A stretch of 64,000 bases of DNA from positions 1-64,000 of the forward strand of contig NZ_VEXQ01000002.1 of the NCBI RefSeq assembly GCF_006376615.1, read 5' to 3'. The notes below the pieces were generated by a model. That model worked only from the letters and a program-made list of their open reading frames with translations, did not search any database and had not been told where the DNA came from. The DNA comes from Buttiauxella sp. B2. Its GTDB lineage: Bacteria; Pseudomonadota; Gammaproteobacteria; Enterobacterales; Enterobacteriaceae. Made by a program: the position numbers and the translations under genes. This document shows, piece by piece, positions 8,579 to 17,855 of this stretch (position 1 is its first letter; each line of letters opens with the position of its first letter).

Positions 8579-9301
8579 ATGAAGCTTGCGTTTAACATTG
8601 TCGATTGGCAGGCCAGTGCCGCTGGTTTATCTGAAAGCGATGCCTGGCAGGCATGGGGGAAAACCTGTGCCGATATTGATATTACGGCCCCGCTTGCTAA
8701 AAGCCGCCATTTGCCGATGATGACCGCCCGCCGCCTGGCGTCTGGCAGCCGTCTTGCGGTTGATTGTGCATTGGCGATTTTGTCCCGACAAAAAACAGAT
8801 GCTCTTGTTTTTTCCAGCCGTCACGGTGAGCTGGAGCGAAATTTCCGAATATTGACCGCACTTGCCCAACGAGAAAGCCTTTCGCCAACGGATTTTGCGA
8901 TGTCGGTACACAATTCAGCAGTGGGTAATACCACGATTACGGCTCAACAGGCGTTAGTCTCATCTTCAGTCTCTGCCGGATATGACAGCTTTGCGCAGGC
9001 GCTAGTAGAAGTGGCATCGTTGCATCACGCCGGGTATCAACGCGTACTCTTGGTGGATTTCGACGGCCTGATACCGGAGTTTTATCACGACCATCTTGCG
9101 GGGCAACCGGTTAACATGCCGTTTGCAGTTGGTTTGCTTTTGGAGGCGGGGTCGCAGATCCAGTGTGAAACGGTTCCTTGTCGAATGAGCGAACCCGTCG
9201 ATTTACCACAGGGTCTGGTATTTCTCCACGGCTGGTTGAGCGAACAACAAACGTTCACCGTAGCCGGAGAACGTCTTGCCTGGCACTGGAGCCGACATTA
9301 A
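8579..9301 (+). CDS. apeC: Aryl polyene chain-length factor (KS-like, no active-site Cys)
   Basis: A 240-residue ketosynthase-like protein corresponding to the N-terminal half of a thiolase-fold KS. The segment where a KS has its nucleophile reads SSSVSAGYDSFAQ, with no cysteine. This is the hallmark of the chain-length factor that pairs with the ApeO ketosynthase and sets polyene length in characterised APE systems. It is the first gene of the cluster and its TAA stop overlaps the next ATG by one base. No clear Shine-Dalgarno is seen before its own ATG. Confidence 0.85.
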   Translation: MKLAFNIVDWQASAAGLSESDAWQAWGKTCADIDITAPLAKSRHLPMMTARRLASGSRLAVDCALAILSRQKTDALVFSSRHGELERNFRILTALAQRESLSPTDFAMSVHNSAVGNTTITAQQALVSSSVSAGYDSFAQALVEVASLHHAGYQRVLLVDFDGLIPEFYHDHLAGQPVNMPFAVGLLLEAGSQIQCETVPCRMSEPVDLPQGLVFLHGWLSEQQTFTVAGERLAWHWSRH

Positions 9302-10071
9302 TGTGGTCGCGCATGAAATGGTGCTGGCGTGTACTGATGACCGGCTGGCTGTTTATTCTGTTTGGTAGCGGCGGGCTGTTGCTTTCGCTGGTGTGGTTTA
9401 ATTTACTGTTAGTGTTTGTGCGCAATAATAGTCAACGTCGTGAGGTTGCGCGCCTTAGCATTGCCGCGAGTTTCCGTCTATTTTTACGTATCGGACGTGG
9501 CCTTGGGGTATTCGACTACCGCTTTGAAAATTGCGAGCAATTAGCAAACGATCGTGGATGTTTGATTGTTGCCAACCATCCGACGCTGCTGGACTACGTG
9601 TTTATTGCTTCTCAGGCGCCACATATTGGCTGCCTGGTAAAAGCCAGTCTGGTGAACAACCCCTGTTTTCGTGGCGTGATACGAGCAGCGGATTACCTGG
9701 TAAACAGCCAGGGTGAAACATTGCTTCCTGAAAGCCAGAAGCGCCTGGCGGCAGGGGAGGCGATACTGATTTTCCCGGAAGGTACGCGCACGCGCCCGGG
9801 CGAGCCGTTGGTTATCCAGCGCGGTGCGGCTAATATTGCTGTACGCAGCGGCTGCGAATTGCGTCTGGTACATATTCACTGTGACCAGCGTTACCTGGAT
9901 AAACACAGTCGCTGGTACCAAATCCCGGCGCGCAAGCCGATGATTACCGTCAGCGTAAAACAGCGGATCGACAGTCAAAGTTTTATGGCAAGTCATGACG
10001 GTGCTTGCGCAATTGCGGCGCGCCGCCTTAGCCAATATTTAGGTCAGGAACTGGTTCCTGACCCTCGTTAA
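9301..10071 (+). CDS. apeD: Lysophospholipid-type acyltransferase of the APE cluster
   Basis: A 256-residue PlsC-like acyltransferase with an N-terminal membrane anchor (WLFILFGSGGLLLSLVWFNL). The catalytic HX4D motif appears as NHPTLLD, and the second block as FPEGTRTRPGE. It probably transfers an acyl group, perhaps the polyene or a fatty acid, to a lipid carrier during assembly of the membrane-bound pigment; the acceptor is not known from sequence. The start ATG overlaps the stop of apeC, and a longer upstream frame overlaps apeC and is not needed. Confidence 0.82.
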   Translation: MWSRMKWCWRVLMTGWLFILFGSGGLLLSLVWFNLLLVFVRNNSQRREVARLSIAASFRLFLRIGRGLGVFDYRFENCEQLANDRGCLIVANHPTLLDYVFIASQAPHIGCLVKASLVNNPCFRGVIRAADYLVNSQGETLLPESQKRLAAGEAILIFPEGTRTRPGEPLVIQRGAANIAVRSGCELRLVHIHCDQRYLDKHSRWYQIPARKPMITVSVKQRIDSQSFMASHDGACAIAARRLSQYLGQELVPDPR

Positions 10072-10086
10072 GACTCGGATGGTTAT

Positions 10087-10359
10087 ATGGAATCCTTAGA
10101 GACCGATATTAAGCAACTCATTATCGACACCCTGAATCTGGAAGAGATAAGCGTTGATGAGATTGAAAGTAACGCCGCGTTATTTGGCAATGACGGGCTC
10201 GGACTCGATTCCATTGATGCACTGGAATTGGGGTTGGCCGTTAAAAAAAGCTATGGTGTGGTGTTATCTGCTGAAAACGAAGAGATGCGTGAACATTTTT
10301 ACTCTGTTGCGAATCTGGCCAAATTTATTAAAAGTCAAAACCCTGCGCACAGCGCCTGA
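10087..10359 (+). CDS. apeE: Acyl carrier protein 1 of the APE cluster
   Basis: A 90-residue acyl carrier protein. The serine that receives the 4'-phosphopantetheine arm lies in GLDSIDALEL at the start of helix II. Acidic helices flank it as in type II ACPs. APE clusters typically carry two ACPs, and this one lies directly upstream of the second. The PPTase at 22029 is the likely activating enzyme. Confidence 0.88.
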   Translation: MESLETDIKQLIIDTLNLEEISVDEIESNAALFGNDGLGLDSIDALELGLAVKKSYGVVLSAENEEMREHFYSVANLAKFIKSQNPAHSA

Positions 10360-10378
10360 TTGAAACCACGAGTACGCT

Positions 10379-10627
10379 ATGAATAAAGAAAATATTTATC
10401 AGGAAGTCACCGGGTTACTGGTTAAATTATTTGAACTCTCTCCTGAACAAATTACTCCGCAATCCCGTCTTTACGAAGATTTGGATCTCGACAGCATTGA
10501 TGCGGTCGATATGGTCGTGCATCTACAAAAACGCAGCGGTATAAAAATCAAACCGGACGACTTCAAAGCGGTACGCACCGTACAGGATGTTGTAGACGCC
10601 GTTGAGCGTTTACAAAGCGGGTCGTAA
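10379..10627 (+). CDS. apeF: Acyl carrier protein 2 of the APE cluster
   Basis: An 82-residue acyl carrier protein with the phosphopantetheine attachment motif DLDSIDAVDM. It differs from the neighbouring ACP in length and in the loops flanking helix II, so the two probably serve different steps (starter loading versus elongation, or transfer to lipid). The stop is separated from the next GTG start by two bases. Confidence 0.88.
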   Translation: MNKENIYQEVTGLLVKLFELSPEQITPQSRLYEDLDLDSIDAVDMVVHLQKRSGIKIKPDDFKAVRTVQDVVDAVERLQSGS

Positions 10628-10629
10628 AC

Positions 10630-11199
10630 GTGTTGGCAAAACGAGCACTTAGTATAGCGGGAGGGCTAGCCGTAATAGGCTGGCCCTTTGCCGTCTGGCT
10701 GGCAATTCAATATCCAAAATTGCACATTTTATTGCCGCTGCTGGCGCTATGCTTTTTGCTGCGCCTGGCTACGTTACGGGGTAAAACCGGCACGTTAAGT
10801 CGTGTTTTAAAAGGGTTGGCGCTGGTGGGGGCGGTACTGTGCATTTCCAGTATCTGGATGCGAGAAACACAGTTATTGCTATGGTATCCGGTAGTGGTCA
10901 ACGTGGTGATGTTGGCATTATTTGGCTCGTCGCTGTTTAGCCGCATGTCGATTATCGAACGCCTGGCACGGCTACGCGAAAAAGATCTTTCTCCCGCGGG
11001 CGTACGTTATACCCGCCGCGTAACTCAAGTCTGGTGCATTTTCTTTATCTTCAACGGCGGTGTGTCGCTGTTTACCTGCCTTGCGGGCAACGTACATTGG
11101 TGGACACTGTGGAACGGAATGATCAGTTATCTGCTGATGGGCTTATTATTTGCCGCCGAGTGGCTGGTACGCTTGCGAGTGAAGCGCCGCAATGAATAA
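10630..11199 (+). CDS. apeG: Inner-membrane protein of the APE cluster (COG4648 type)
   Basis: A 189-residue integral membrane protein with about five or six hydrophobic segments, for example ALSIAGGLAVIGWPFAVWLA and LHILLPLLALCFLL. Proteins of this type are found in APE clusters and have no defined reaction. The start is GTG two bases after the stop of apeF. The end overlaps apeH by eight bases. Confidence 0.78.
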   Translation: MLAKRALSIAGGLAVIGWPFAVWLAIQYPKLHILLPLLALCFLLRLATLRGKTGTLSRVLKGLALVGAVLCISSIWMRETQLLLWYPVVVNVVMLALFGSSLFSRMSIIERLARLREKDLSPAGVRYTRRVTQVWCIFFIFNGGVSLFTCLAGNVHWWTLWNGMISYLLMGLLFAAEWLVRLRVKRRNE

Positions 11200-12514
11200 T
11201 CCCTTATCTCTGGCTCAGTGGCTTAACGGCAACCGTCACCCACAGCATGTTGTGGCGTTTGAAGGGCAAAAAATCTGGACGCAGGCCGATTTAATCAATG
11301 ACGTTCAGCGAATTTATAGCTGGCTGAAAATGCAGCCGGGCGAGCGTTGGGCGCTGTGTTTTGATAATAGCTATGCGTTTATCACCGCGTTGTTGGCGAC
11401 ACTGCATGCGGGCAAAACGCCTGTTGTCCCGGGCCACAGCCGGGAAGCTCAACTGCGAGAACAGCAAGCGCATTTTTACGGCGTGATAAGCGATGTTCCT
11501 TTGAATCTGAGCTGTCCGGTGCTAAATCCGCAAACTTTAGCGTATACCGCTATTCAGCTATTTGAACCTATTCCGGCGCAAGCAGGCGTGGTGTTGTTTA
11601 CTTCGGGCTCGACTGGCGAACCAGCACAAATATTTAAAACGCTGAATGCGCTGGATGAAGAAATCGCCTGGCTTGCCGAATTATGGGGTGAACGGCTGCA
11701 CGATTGCCGCGTGGTCGGCTCTGTTTCACACCAGCATCTTTATGGATTCACATTCCGTGTGATGTTGCCGATGGCGCTTGGGCTGCCGAGCGACGCGACG
11801 ATGATTCATTTCCCAGAGCAACTGGTCGCGCATTCGGCACATCTTTTACTGTTTATTAGCAGCCCGGCATTTTTAAAACGGCTTGATACCAACTTGAGTG
11901 CGCCAAAATTCGCGATGGTGATTTCTGCTGCCGGAAAACTCGAAGATGATACCGCGCAAAATGCGTTGGTGTGGTTCGAAACGCCGGTATCGGAAATTTA
12001 CGGCACAACCGAAACCGGCGTGCTGGCGTGGCGGCAGCATTCTCAGCCTGCACCAGAATGGCAGCCGTTTCCGGCGGTGCGCTTTCTCCAGCAACAGGAT
12101 GGGTGGCAGGTTACATCTCCTTTGATTCATGGAGGAGCCACGCAGCTGGACGACATTCTTGAATTTAACGCTCAAGGAAGTTTTCGCTTATCAGGACGGC
12201 GCGATCGCATCGTAAAAATAGAAGAAAAGCGTATCTCGCTGAGTGAAATTGAGCGGCGTTTGCTGGCATTACCCGGTATTGAAGATGCCGCAGTAGTTCC
12301 GGTTATGCGGGGAAACCGGATTGCGCTGGGGGCCGTAGTTGTGGCGCCAGAATCAGATAGCGTCAGTAAACGGCTTTGGCGGGAAGCACTTAGCGTCTGG
12401 CTTGAGCCGATAGCGATTCCGCGCTACTGGCGCGTCGTCGAGAGTATTGCGCTCAACAGCCAAAGCAAGCGTGCGTGGGCACAATTACAGGAGTTATTTG
12501 ATGAAACCCATTGA
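11192..12514 (+). CDS. apeH: AMP-dependent acyl ligase of the APE cluster
   Basis: A 440-residue member of the ANL adenylating family. The P-loop-like motif is LFTSGSTGEPAQ, the aromatic A5-type motif is EIYGTTETG, and the hinge/A8 region is SGRRDRIVKIEEKRIS with the late catalytic lysine after it. In APE systems this enzyme activates the aryl starter (4-hydroxybenzoate-type acid) for loading onto an ACP. No lyase that would make a starter is present in the cluster, so the acid probably comes from primary metabolism. Overlaps both neighbours. Confidence 0.87.
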   Translation: MNNPLSLAQWLNGNRHPQHVVAFEGQKIWTQADLINDVQRIYSWLKMQPGERWALCFDNSYAFITALLATLHAGKTPVVPGHSREAQLREQQAHFYGVISDVPLNLSCPVLNPQTLAYTAIQLFEPIPAQAGVVLFTSGSTGEPAQIFKTLNALDEEIAWLAELWGERLHDCRVVGSVSHQHLYGFTFRVMLPMALGLPSDATMIHFPEQLVAHSAHLLLFISSPAFLKRLDTNLSAPKFAMVISAAGKLEDDTAQNALVWFETPVSEIYGTTETGVLAWRQHSQPAPEWQPFPAVRFLQQQDGWQVTSPLIHGGATQLDDILEFNAQGSFRLSGRRDRIVKIEEKRISLSEIERRLLALPGIEDAAVVPVMRGNRIALGAVVVAPESDSVSKRLWREALSVWLEPIAIPRYWRVVESIALNSQSKRAWAQLQELFDETH

Positions 12515-12851
12515 GTTACAGCGCGTGCAACCTGAAGCGGGGAAATTGTGCTTACGCTTAGCTGTTCCGGCCTTACTCGGATGGTTTAAGGGGCATTTCC
12601 CCACTCAACCGATCTTGCCAGGTGTCGCACAACTTGACTGGGTGATGGCCTATGGCGCGGAACTTGCGCCAGGAATGCGCTTTAGTTCGATTGATAGCGT
12701 TAAATTCCAGCGCCCGATTGTCCCGGAAAGTGAGCTGGAATTGAATTTGCAATGGGATGCCACACGCAATGTGCTGAGCTTTACCTACATGTTGCTAAAC
12801 GAGCAGGGCAGTGTGCCGGCCAGCAGCGGGAAAATTAAGCTATGTCCGTAG
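12501..12851 (+). CDS. apeI: 3-hydroxyacyl-ACP dehydratase, hotdog fold, small subunit
   Basis: A 116-residue hotdog-fold protein with the FabA/FabZ-like segment GWFKGHFPTQPILPGVAQLD, in which the His of GHFP and the PGV turn are typical of the active site. In characterised APE systems ApeI and ApeP act together as the dehydratase that produces the trans double bonds. The ATG overlaps the end of apeH; a longer frame upstream lies within apeH and is disregarded. Confidence 0.84.
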   Translation: MKPIELQRVQPEAGKLCLRLAVPALLGWFKGHFPTQPILPGVAQLDWVMAYGAELAPGMRFSSIDSVKFQRPIVPESELELNLQWDATRNVLSFTYMLLNEQGSVPASSGKIKLCP

Positions 12852-14536
12852 CATCTGCGGCTTTTCGCCCCTGTGTGGTGATCCCTTGTTACAATCACGG
12901 CGCGACTATGGCGGCGGTGCTCGCACGTCTGCAACCGTTTGAGCTGCCTTGCATTATTGTTGATGACGGCAGTTTGCTTGAAACAGAGCAGCAACTGGCG
13001 CAATTAACCGGTGTCACGGTTATTCGCCTGGAAACTAACAGCGGTAAAGGTGAAGCGGTCATTACCGGGCTTAAAGCCGCGAGTAAGGCAGGTTTTACCC
13101 ACGCGGTTCAGCTTGATGCCGACGGACAGCATTGCATTGAGGATGTTCCACGTTTCTTAGATGAAGCGCGAACGCATCCAGAAAGCCTTATTTCGGGCAC
13201 GCCGCATTACGATGAGTCCGTGCCAAAATCTCGCCTGTATGGGCGTTATGTCACGCATGTCTGGGTGTGGATTGAAACATTATCGTTGTCATTAAAAGAC
13301 AGCATGTGTGGATTCCGTGTTTATCCGCTGCCGGCAACACTCGCGATAGTTGCCCAACATCGCCCCGGTAAACGGATGGATTTTGACACCGAAATCATGG
13401 TGCGTTTGTACTGGGCTGGCACCAACAGCCGGTTTATCCGTACCCGCGTGATTTATCCGCCAGATGGCGTGTCGCACTTTGATGCACTGCACGATAATCT
13501 GCGTATATCCTGGATGCATACACGGCTGTTTTTTGGCATGTTGCCGCGTATTCCGATGCTGCTTGCTCGCCGCCGTCAACCCGCGCACTGGGCACAAGTG
13601 CCGGAACGCAAAGGGCTGGCAGGAATGCGCTTAATGCTGACTATCTACCAGCGTTTAGGGCGCCGTGCATTTAATGCGTTGCTTTATCCGGTGGTTGCGT
13701 GGATGTGGTTGACGGGGCGTACGCAGCGCGAAGCCTCGCAGCAATGGCTTGCAAGGGTTCGCCAACAGGCTGAACGTCAGCAAATCACGCTGCCAGAAGG
13801 TTTAAACAGCTATCGCCATTTCTTGCGTTTTGGTGATGCGATGCTCAATAAAATTGCCGCCTGGCGTGGCGATATAGTCTGGGGGCGGGACATCGAATTT
13901 GCCCCAGGTAGCCACGAAGTGTTGCAGCCGCAGGCCGGGCAGGGGAAGTTAATTCTTGCCGCCCATCTCGGGGATATCGAAGCCAGCCGCGCACTGGCAC
14001 AGGTTGAATCTGGGCTGATTATTAATGCGCTAGTGTTTACCGACCACGCTCAGCGTTTTCGTCAGATTATTGAAGAAATTGCCCCGCAGGCTGGCGTGAA
14101 CCTGCTGCCGGTGAGCCACATTGGCCCGGAAACAGCCATGCTATTACAAGAAAAGCTTGATGCCGGGGAATGGGTGGCGATTGTCGGTGACAGAATTGCG
14201 GTGAATCCGCAACGTGGTGGTGAACGGCGCGTATGCTGGAGCCCGTTTATGGGCAGCCCGGCACCGTTTCCGCAAGGGCCGTTTATCCTCGCCGCTGCAT
14301 TACGATGCCCAGTCATCCTGATGATGGTATTGCATGAGCAGGGGAAATTGCGTATTCACGCAGAAGCCTTTGCCAATCCTTTACTATTACCGCGAGCAAC
14401 GCGGGCACAAGCGCTACAAGAAACGATTGATAATTACGCGCGGCGTCTTGAAGTCTACGCACTGCGTTCGCCGCTCGATTGGTTTAATTTTTATGATTTC
14501 TGGCAATTACCACCAGAAAAGGAGCCCGGATGTTAA
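12842..14536 (+). CDS. apeJ: Glycosyltransferase family 2 / LpxL-type acyltransferase fusion
   Basis: A 564-residue two-domain protein. Residues about 10-230 form a GT2 (dolichol-phosphate-mannose-synthase-like) domain with VVIPCYNHG, IIVDDGS and QLDADGQH. Residues about 250-550 resemble the LpxL/HtrB lauroyl acyltransferases, with AAHLGDIEASRAL around the catalytic His. The fusion suggests that sugar addition and acyl transfer to a lipid anchor occur on one membrane-associated protein. The start overlaps apeI by ten bases and the end overlaps apeK by seven. Confidence 0.85.
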   Translation: MSVASAAFRPCVVIPCYNHGATMAAVLARLQPFELPCIIVDDGSLLETEQQLAQLTGVTVIRLETNSGKGEAVITGLKAASKAGFTHAVQLDADGQHCIEDVPRFLDEARTHPESLISGTPHYDESVPKSRLYGRYVTHVWVWIETLSLSLKDSMCGFRVYPLPATLAIVAQHRPGKRMDFDTEIMVRLYWAGTNSRFIRTRVIYPPDGVSHFDALHDNLRISWMHTRLFFGMLPRIPMLLARRRQPAHWAQVPERKGLAGMRLMLTIYQRLGRRAFNALLYPVVAWMWLTGRTQREASQQWLARVRQQAERQQITLPEGLNSYRHFLRFGDAMLNKIAAWRGDIVWGRDIEFAPGSHEVLQPQAGQGKLILAAHLGDIEASRALAQVESGLIINALVFTDHAQRFRQIIEEIAPQAGVNLLPVSHIGPETAMLLQEKLDAGEWVAIVGDRIAVNPQRGGERRVCWSPFMGSPAPFPQGPFILAAALRCPVILMMVLHEQGKLRIHAEAFANPLLLPRATRAQALQETIDNYARRLEVYALRSPLDWFNFYDFWQLPPEKEPGC

Positions 14537-14955
14537 ATGACCCACGTTTTACTGTAGAGGTCAGCATCAAAGTCCCATTCCATGATGTTGATGCAATGGG
14601 TGTTGTGTGGCACGGCAACTATTTTCGCTACTTTGAAGTGGCGCGCGAAGCATTGCTTAATCAGTTTGATTATGGCTATCGCGCAATGAGTGAGTCAGGC
14701 TATGTTTGGCCGGTTGTCGATACCCGAGTTAAATACCGTGATGTGGTGAAGTTTGAACAACAGATTCTGGTGCGGGCAACCGTGATTGAATACGAAAACC
14801 GTCTGAAAATTGGTTATGAAGTAGTCGATGTGGCCAGCGGTAAACGTACCACCACGGGTTACACCATTCAGGTTGCCGTTGAGGCAACAAGCGGAGAGCT
14901 TTGTTTTGTTTCCCCTCAGATACTTTTCGAACGCATGGGCTTGAGTCATGAATAA
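14530..14955 (+). CDS. apeK: Acyl-CoA/ACP thioesterase, 4HBT family
   Basis: A 141-residue hotdog thioesterase. The YbgC/4-hydroxybenzoyl-CoA thioesterase signature is clear: VPFHDVDAMGVVWHGNYFRY, with the catalytic Asp in HDVDAMG. It may release the finished polyene acid or edit stalled intermediates from the ACPs. Overlaps apeJ and apeL by a few bases, so translation is coupled. Confidence 0.85.
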   Translation: MLNDPRFTVEVSIKVPFHDVDAMGVVWHGNYFRYFEVAREALLNQFDYGYRAMSESGYVWPVVDTRVKYRDVVKFEQQILVRATVIEYENRLKIGYEVVDVASGKRTTTGYTIQVAVEATSGELCFVSPQILFERMGLSHE

Positions 14956-15553
14956 AATTATTTTAATGGCCTTGCTGTGTATCAGCTTTACGGCGAGTGC
15001 AATCACCCTTAATGACGTGCAACGCAGTTTTGCGTCGCAGCCGGTGGTACGAGCTAAATTCCAGCAAGAAAGACAAATCAGTGGCATGGCACAACCGTTG
15101 CATTCCAGTGGCGAGGTATTAATCGCGAAAAGCAAAGGTTTGTGGTGGCAACAACAGCACCCTTTCCCGATGACGCTGATACTTGATGACAGCCATATGG
15201 TGCAAGTGATGGGCAGCCAGGCGCCGCAAATCATCACGGCTGACAGCAATCCGCAAATGTTCCAGTTCAACCATTTACTGCGTGCGTTATTCCAGGCTGA
15301 TAGAAAAGTGCTGGATGAAAATTTTTCCAGCGCATTTACCGATCAGGGCCACGGCAAATGGCAATTGGTCTTAACACCGACGGTTACACCGCTCGATAAG
15401 CTGTTTAGCACCATTACGTTGCAGGGTGACAAATATCTTAATCGCATTGCACTGAACGATTTGCAGGGGGATTTTACAGAAATCACCTTTAGTGATCACC
15501 GACTAGAACCACGAAAACTTACTCATGAAGAGCAGCAGCGCTTCGCTTTCTGA
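14948..15553 (+). CDS. apeL: LolA-like periplasmic carrier protein
   Basis: A 201-residue protein with a signal peptide (MNKIILMALLCISFTASA) and the half-barrel LolA-like fold pattern: LNDVQRSF near the mature N-terminus, then KFQQERQI and GEVLIAKSKGLWWQQ. LolA carries lipoproteins across the periplasm; by analogy this protein may carry the lipidated pigment from the MMPL exporter to the outer membrane. The role is inferred from the fold and the position next to apeM. Confidence 0.82.
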   Translation: MNKIILMALLCISFTASAITLNDVQRSFASQPVVRAKFQQERQISGMAQPLHSSGEVLIAKSKGLWWQQQHPFPMTLILDDSHMVQVMGSQAPQIITADSNPQMFQFNHLLRALFQADRKVLDENFSSAFTDQGHGKWQLVLTPTVTPLDKLFSTITLQGDKYLNRIALNDLQGDFTEITFSDHRLEPRKLTHEEQQRFAF

Positions 15554-17855
15554 CGTGCATCGTCGCCTTGCTTGGGGCTGGCTTGCGGTAGTCACTCTGC
15601 TGCTGGTGGTGCTATGCGCCTTGCTGCCTAAGTCGCGGCTCGACAGCAGCGTGTTGTCGCTGCTTCCTGCCAGCAGCCTCGGGAAGATCCCACCCCAGAT
15701 CGAGAACGGTTTTCTGCAACGTCTTGATCGGCAAATGATGTGGATGGTCAGCCCGGGGACGACTCCGGACCCTGCCGCTGCGCAGTGGTGGCAAACGCAG
15801 CTGCAGCAACAGCCCTTCCTGCAAAATGTGCAGGGGCCGATGGATGCGCAGGGCCAGCAGGAGTGGGGGAAATTCTACTTCGAGCACCGCAATGGCCTGG
15901 TGGACAACCAGACGCGTAGCCGTTTACAAAACGGTGGTGAAGCGCAGGCACAGTGGGTGCTATCGCAGCTTTACTCGGCGTTTTCTGGTGTCAGTGGTAA
16001 AGAGCTGGCTAATGATCCGTTAATGCTTGTGCGCGGTTCACAACTGGCGTTGCAACAAACTGCCAGTCAGATGCGTTTGCAAAATGGTTGGTTGGTAGCG
16101 CGTGATAAACAAGGGCGTTACTGGTATTTACTGCATGGCGAAATGAAAGGTGATTCGTTTGATATGCAGCAAGGGCGCGAAGCGGTTGTGCAATTGCGCA
16201 GCTTGCAGCAAAACCTGAAACAACACTTCCCGCAGGCGGAGGTGATGTCACGCGGCACCTTATTCTATAGCGACTACGCAAGCCTACAGGCAAAGCACGA
16301 TGTTTCAACACTCGGGCTTGCGACGGTTATTGGTGTGCTGCTGTTGGTGTTGTTGGTGTTTCGCTCGGTGCGGCCTCTGTTGTTATGTACCACGTCCGTC
16401 GCCATTGGTGCGCTGGCAGGTACCGCCATCACACTGCTGTGCTTTGGTGAACTGCACTTGATGACGCTAGTGATGAGTATGAGCATCGTCGGGGTGTCGG
16501 CAGATTACACGCTGTATTACCTTACCGAACGCATGGTGCATGGTGGGCAAAACTCGCCGATTGCAAGCCTGCGCAAAGTGCTTCCTGCCTTATTGTTGGC
16601 ACTGGCGACAACAGCTATTGCTTATCTGATTATGATCCTCGCGCCGTTCCCAGGCATTCGCCAGCTTGCAGTCTTTGGCGCCAGTGGTTTAATCGCCTCC
16701 TGCCTGACTGTGGTGTGCTGGTATCCCTTTGCGGTGCGCGGTTTACCTGTCCGTCCGGTGCCTTGCCACCGTTTGCTTAATGGCTGGCTCGATGCGTGGA
16801 AGTCCAATAAAGCGGTGCGTTTTGGTTTGCCATTGCTATTGCTGGTGATGAGCGTTGCCGGATTAGCATCCTTAAAAATCAATGATGACATCGCCAGTTT
16901 CCAGGCATTACCGCAAGATTTAGTACGTGATGAGCAGGCCATTACCGCGCTGACCGGGCAGGGGATGGATCAAAAATGGTTCGTGGTTTACGGCGATACT
17001 GCCGAGCAAACGCTGCAACGCCTCGAAAAACTGGCTCCAGAATTAGTGGCTGCACGTACCCAGAAAGCGCTCGATAGTTACCGATTAATCCCGCTCGCCT
17101 CCCTTGAACAGCAGCAAGCCGATTTGCGTCTGCTGCGTGAAGCCGCACCGGTGTTACAAAAACGCCTGGCGGAAAGTGGCGTTACCGTCACTGCACCGAA
17201 TCTTCAGCAGATGGCGGTGACGCCGGATTTATGGCAAAAGAGCGTGATCAGCAGCGGTTGGCGCTTGTTATGGCTTTCACTGCCTGATGGTAAAAGTGGT
17301 GCATTAGTGCCGGTGAACGGGGTTCACGACAGCGCGGCATTGGCAAGCATCGCGGCAAAAATACCGGGCGTAAGCTGGGTCGACAGAAAAGTGATGTTTA
17401 ACGAAATCTTCAGCCATTTCCGGAGCTTACTGACCGGATTGCTGACCGCAGCGGTTGTGGTGATTGCTCTGAGCTATGTGGTGCGCCTTGGCGTAAAACG
17501 CGGCTTATTAAGCGTAATCCCTTCGCTGTTATCGCTCGGTGGAGGCCTTGCCGCGCTGGCATTTAGCGGCCACACACTAAACTTGTTCTCGTTGCTGGCG
17601 TTGGTATTGGTGCTGGGTATTGGCATCAATTACACCTTGTTCTTTAGCAACCCACGCGGCACGCCGCTGACTTCACTGCTGGCCATCAGTGTTGCACTGC
17701 TGACCACGCTCTTTACCTTAGGAATGCTGGTCTTTAGCCAGACACAAGCCATCGCAAGCTTTGGCATTGTGCTGAGTTTTGGGATCTTCTGCGCATACCT
17801 GACCGCCCCCTTAGCTTTACCCACATCCACCCAAGGAGAGGGAAAGAGAGAATAA
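15525..17855 (+). CDS. apeM: MMPL/RND-type exporter
   Basis: A 776-residue RND/MMPL-superfamily transporter. One membrane helix at the N-terminus precedes a large periplasmic loop (about residues 45-255). A block of five helices starting near VIGVLLLVLLVFRS follows, then a second loop and a second helical block (SLLALVLVLGIGINYTLFF). The conserved mid-helix acidic motif appears as GVSADYTLYYLTER. It probably drives the pigment across the inner membrane. The ATG lies 29 bases inside apeL. Confidence 0.86.
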   Translation: MKSSSASLSDVHRRLAWGWLAVVTLLLVVLCALLPKSRLDSSVLSLLPASSLGKIPPQIENGFLQRLDRQMMWMVSPGTTPDPAAAQWWQTQLQQQPFLQNVQGPMDAQGQQEWGKFYFEHRNGLVDNQTRSRLQNGGEAQAQWVLSQLYSAFSGVSGKELANDPLMLVRGSQLALQQTASQMRLQNGWLVARDKQGRYWYLLHGEMKGDSFDMQQGREAVVQLRSLQQNLKQHFPQAEVMSRGTLFYSDYASLQAKHDVSTLGLATVIGVLLLVLLVFRSVRPLLLCTTSVAIGALAGTAITLLCFGELHLMTLVMSMSIVGVSADYTLYYLTERMVHGGQNSPIASLRKVLPALLLALATTAIAYLIMILAPFPGIRQLAVFGASGLIASCLTVVCWYPFAVRGLPVRPVPCHRLLNGWLDAWKSNKAVRFGLPLLLLVMSVAGLASLKINDDIASFQALPQDLVRDEQAITALTGQGMDQKWFVVYGDTAEQTLQRLEKLAPELVAARTQKALDSYRLIPLASLEQQQADLRLLREAAPVLQKRLAESGVTVTAPNLQQMAVTPDLWQKSVISSGWRLLWLSLPDGKSGALVPVNGVHDSAALASIAAKIPGVSWVDRKVMFNEIFSHFRSLLTGLLTAAVVVIALSYVVRLGVKRGLLSVIPSLLSLGGGLAALAFSGHTLNLFSLLALVLVLGIGINYTLFFSNPRGTPLTSLLAISVALLTTLFTLGMLVFSQTQAIASFGIVLSFGIFCAYLTAPLALPTSTQGEGKRE

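Noticed and set aside
14695-15270. 191-codon open frame on the minus strand opposite apeK/apeL
   Set aside because: Antisense shadow of two well-supported genes, Cys/Ile-rich and without family features.
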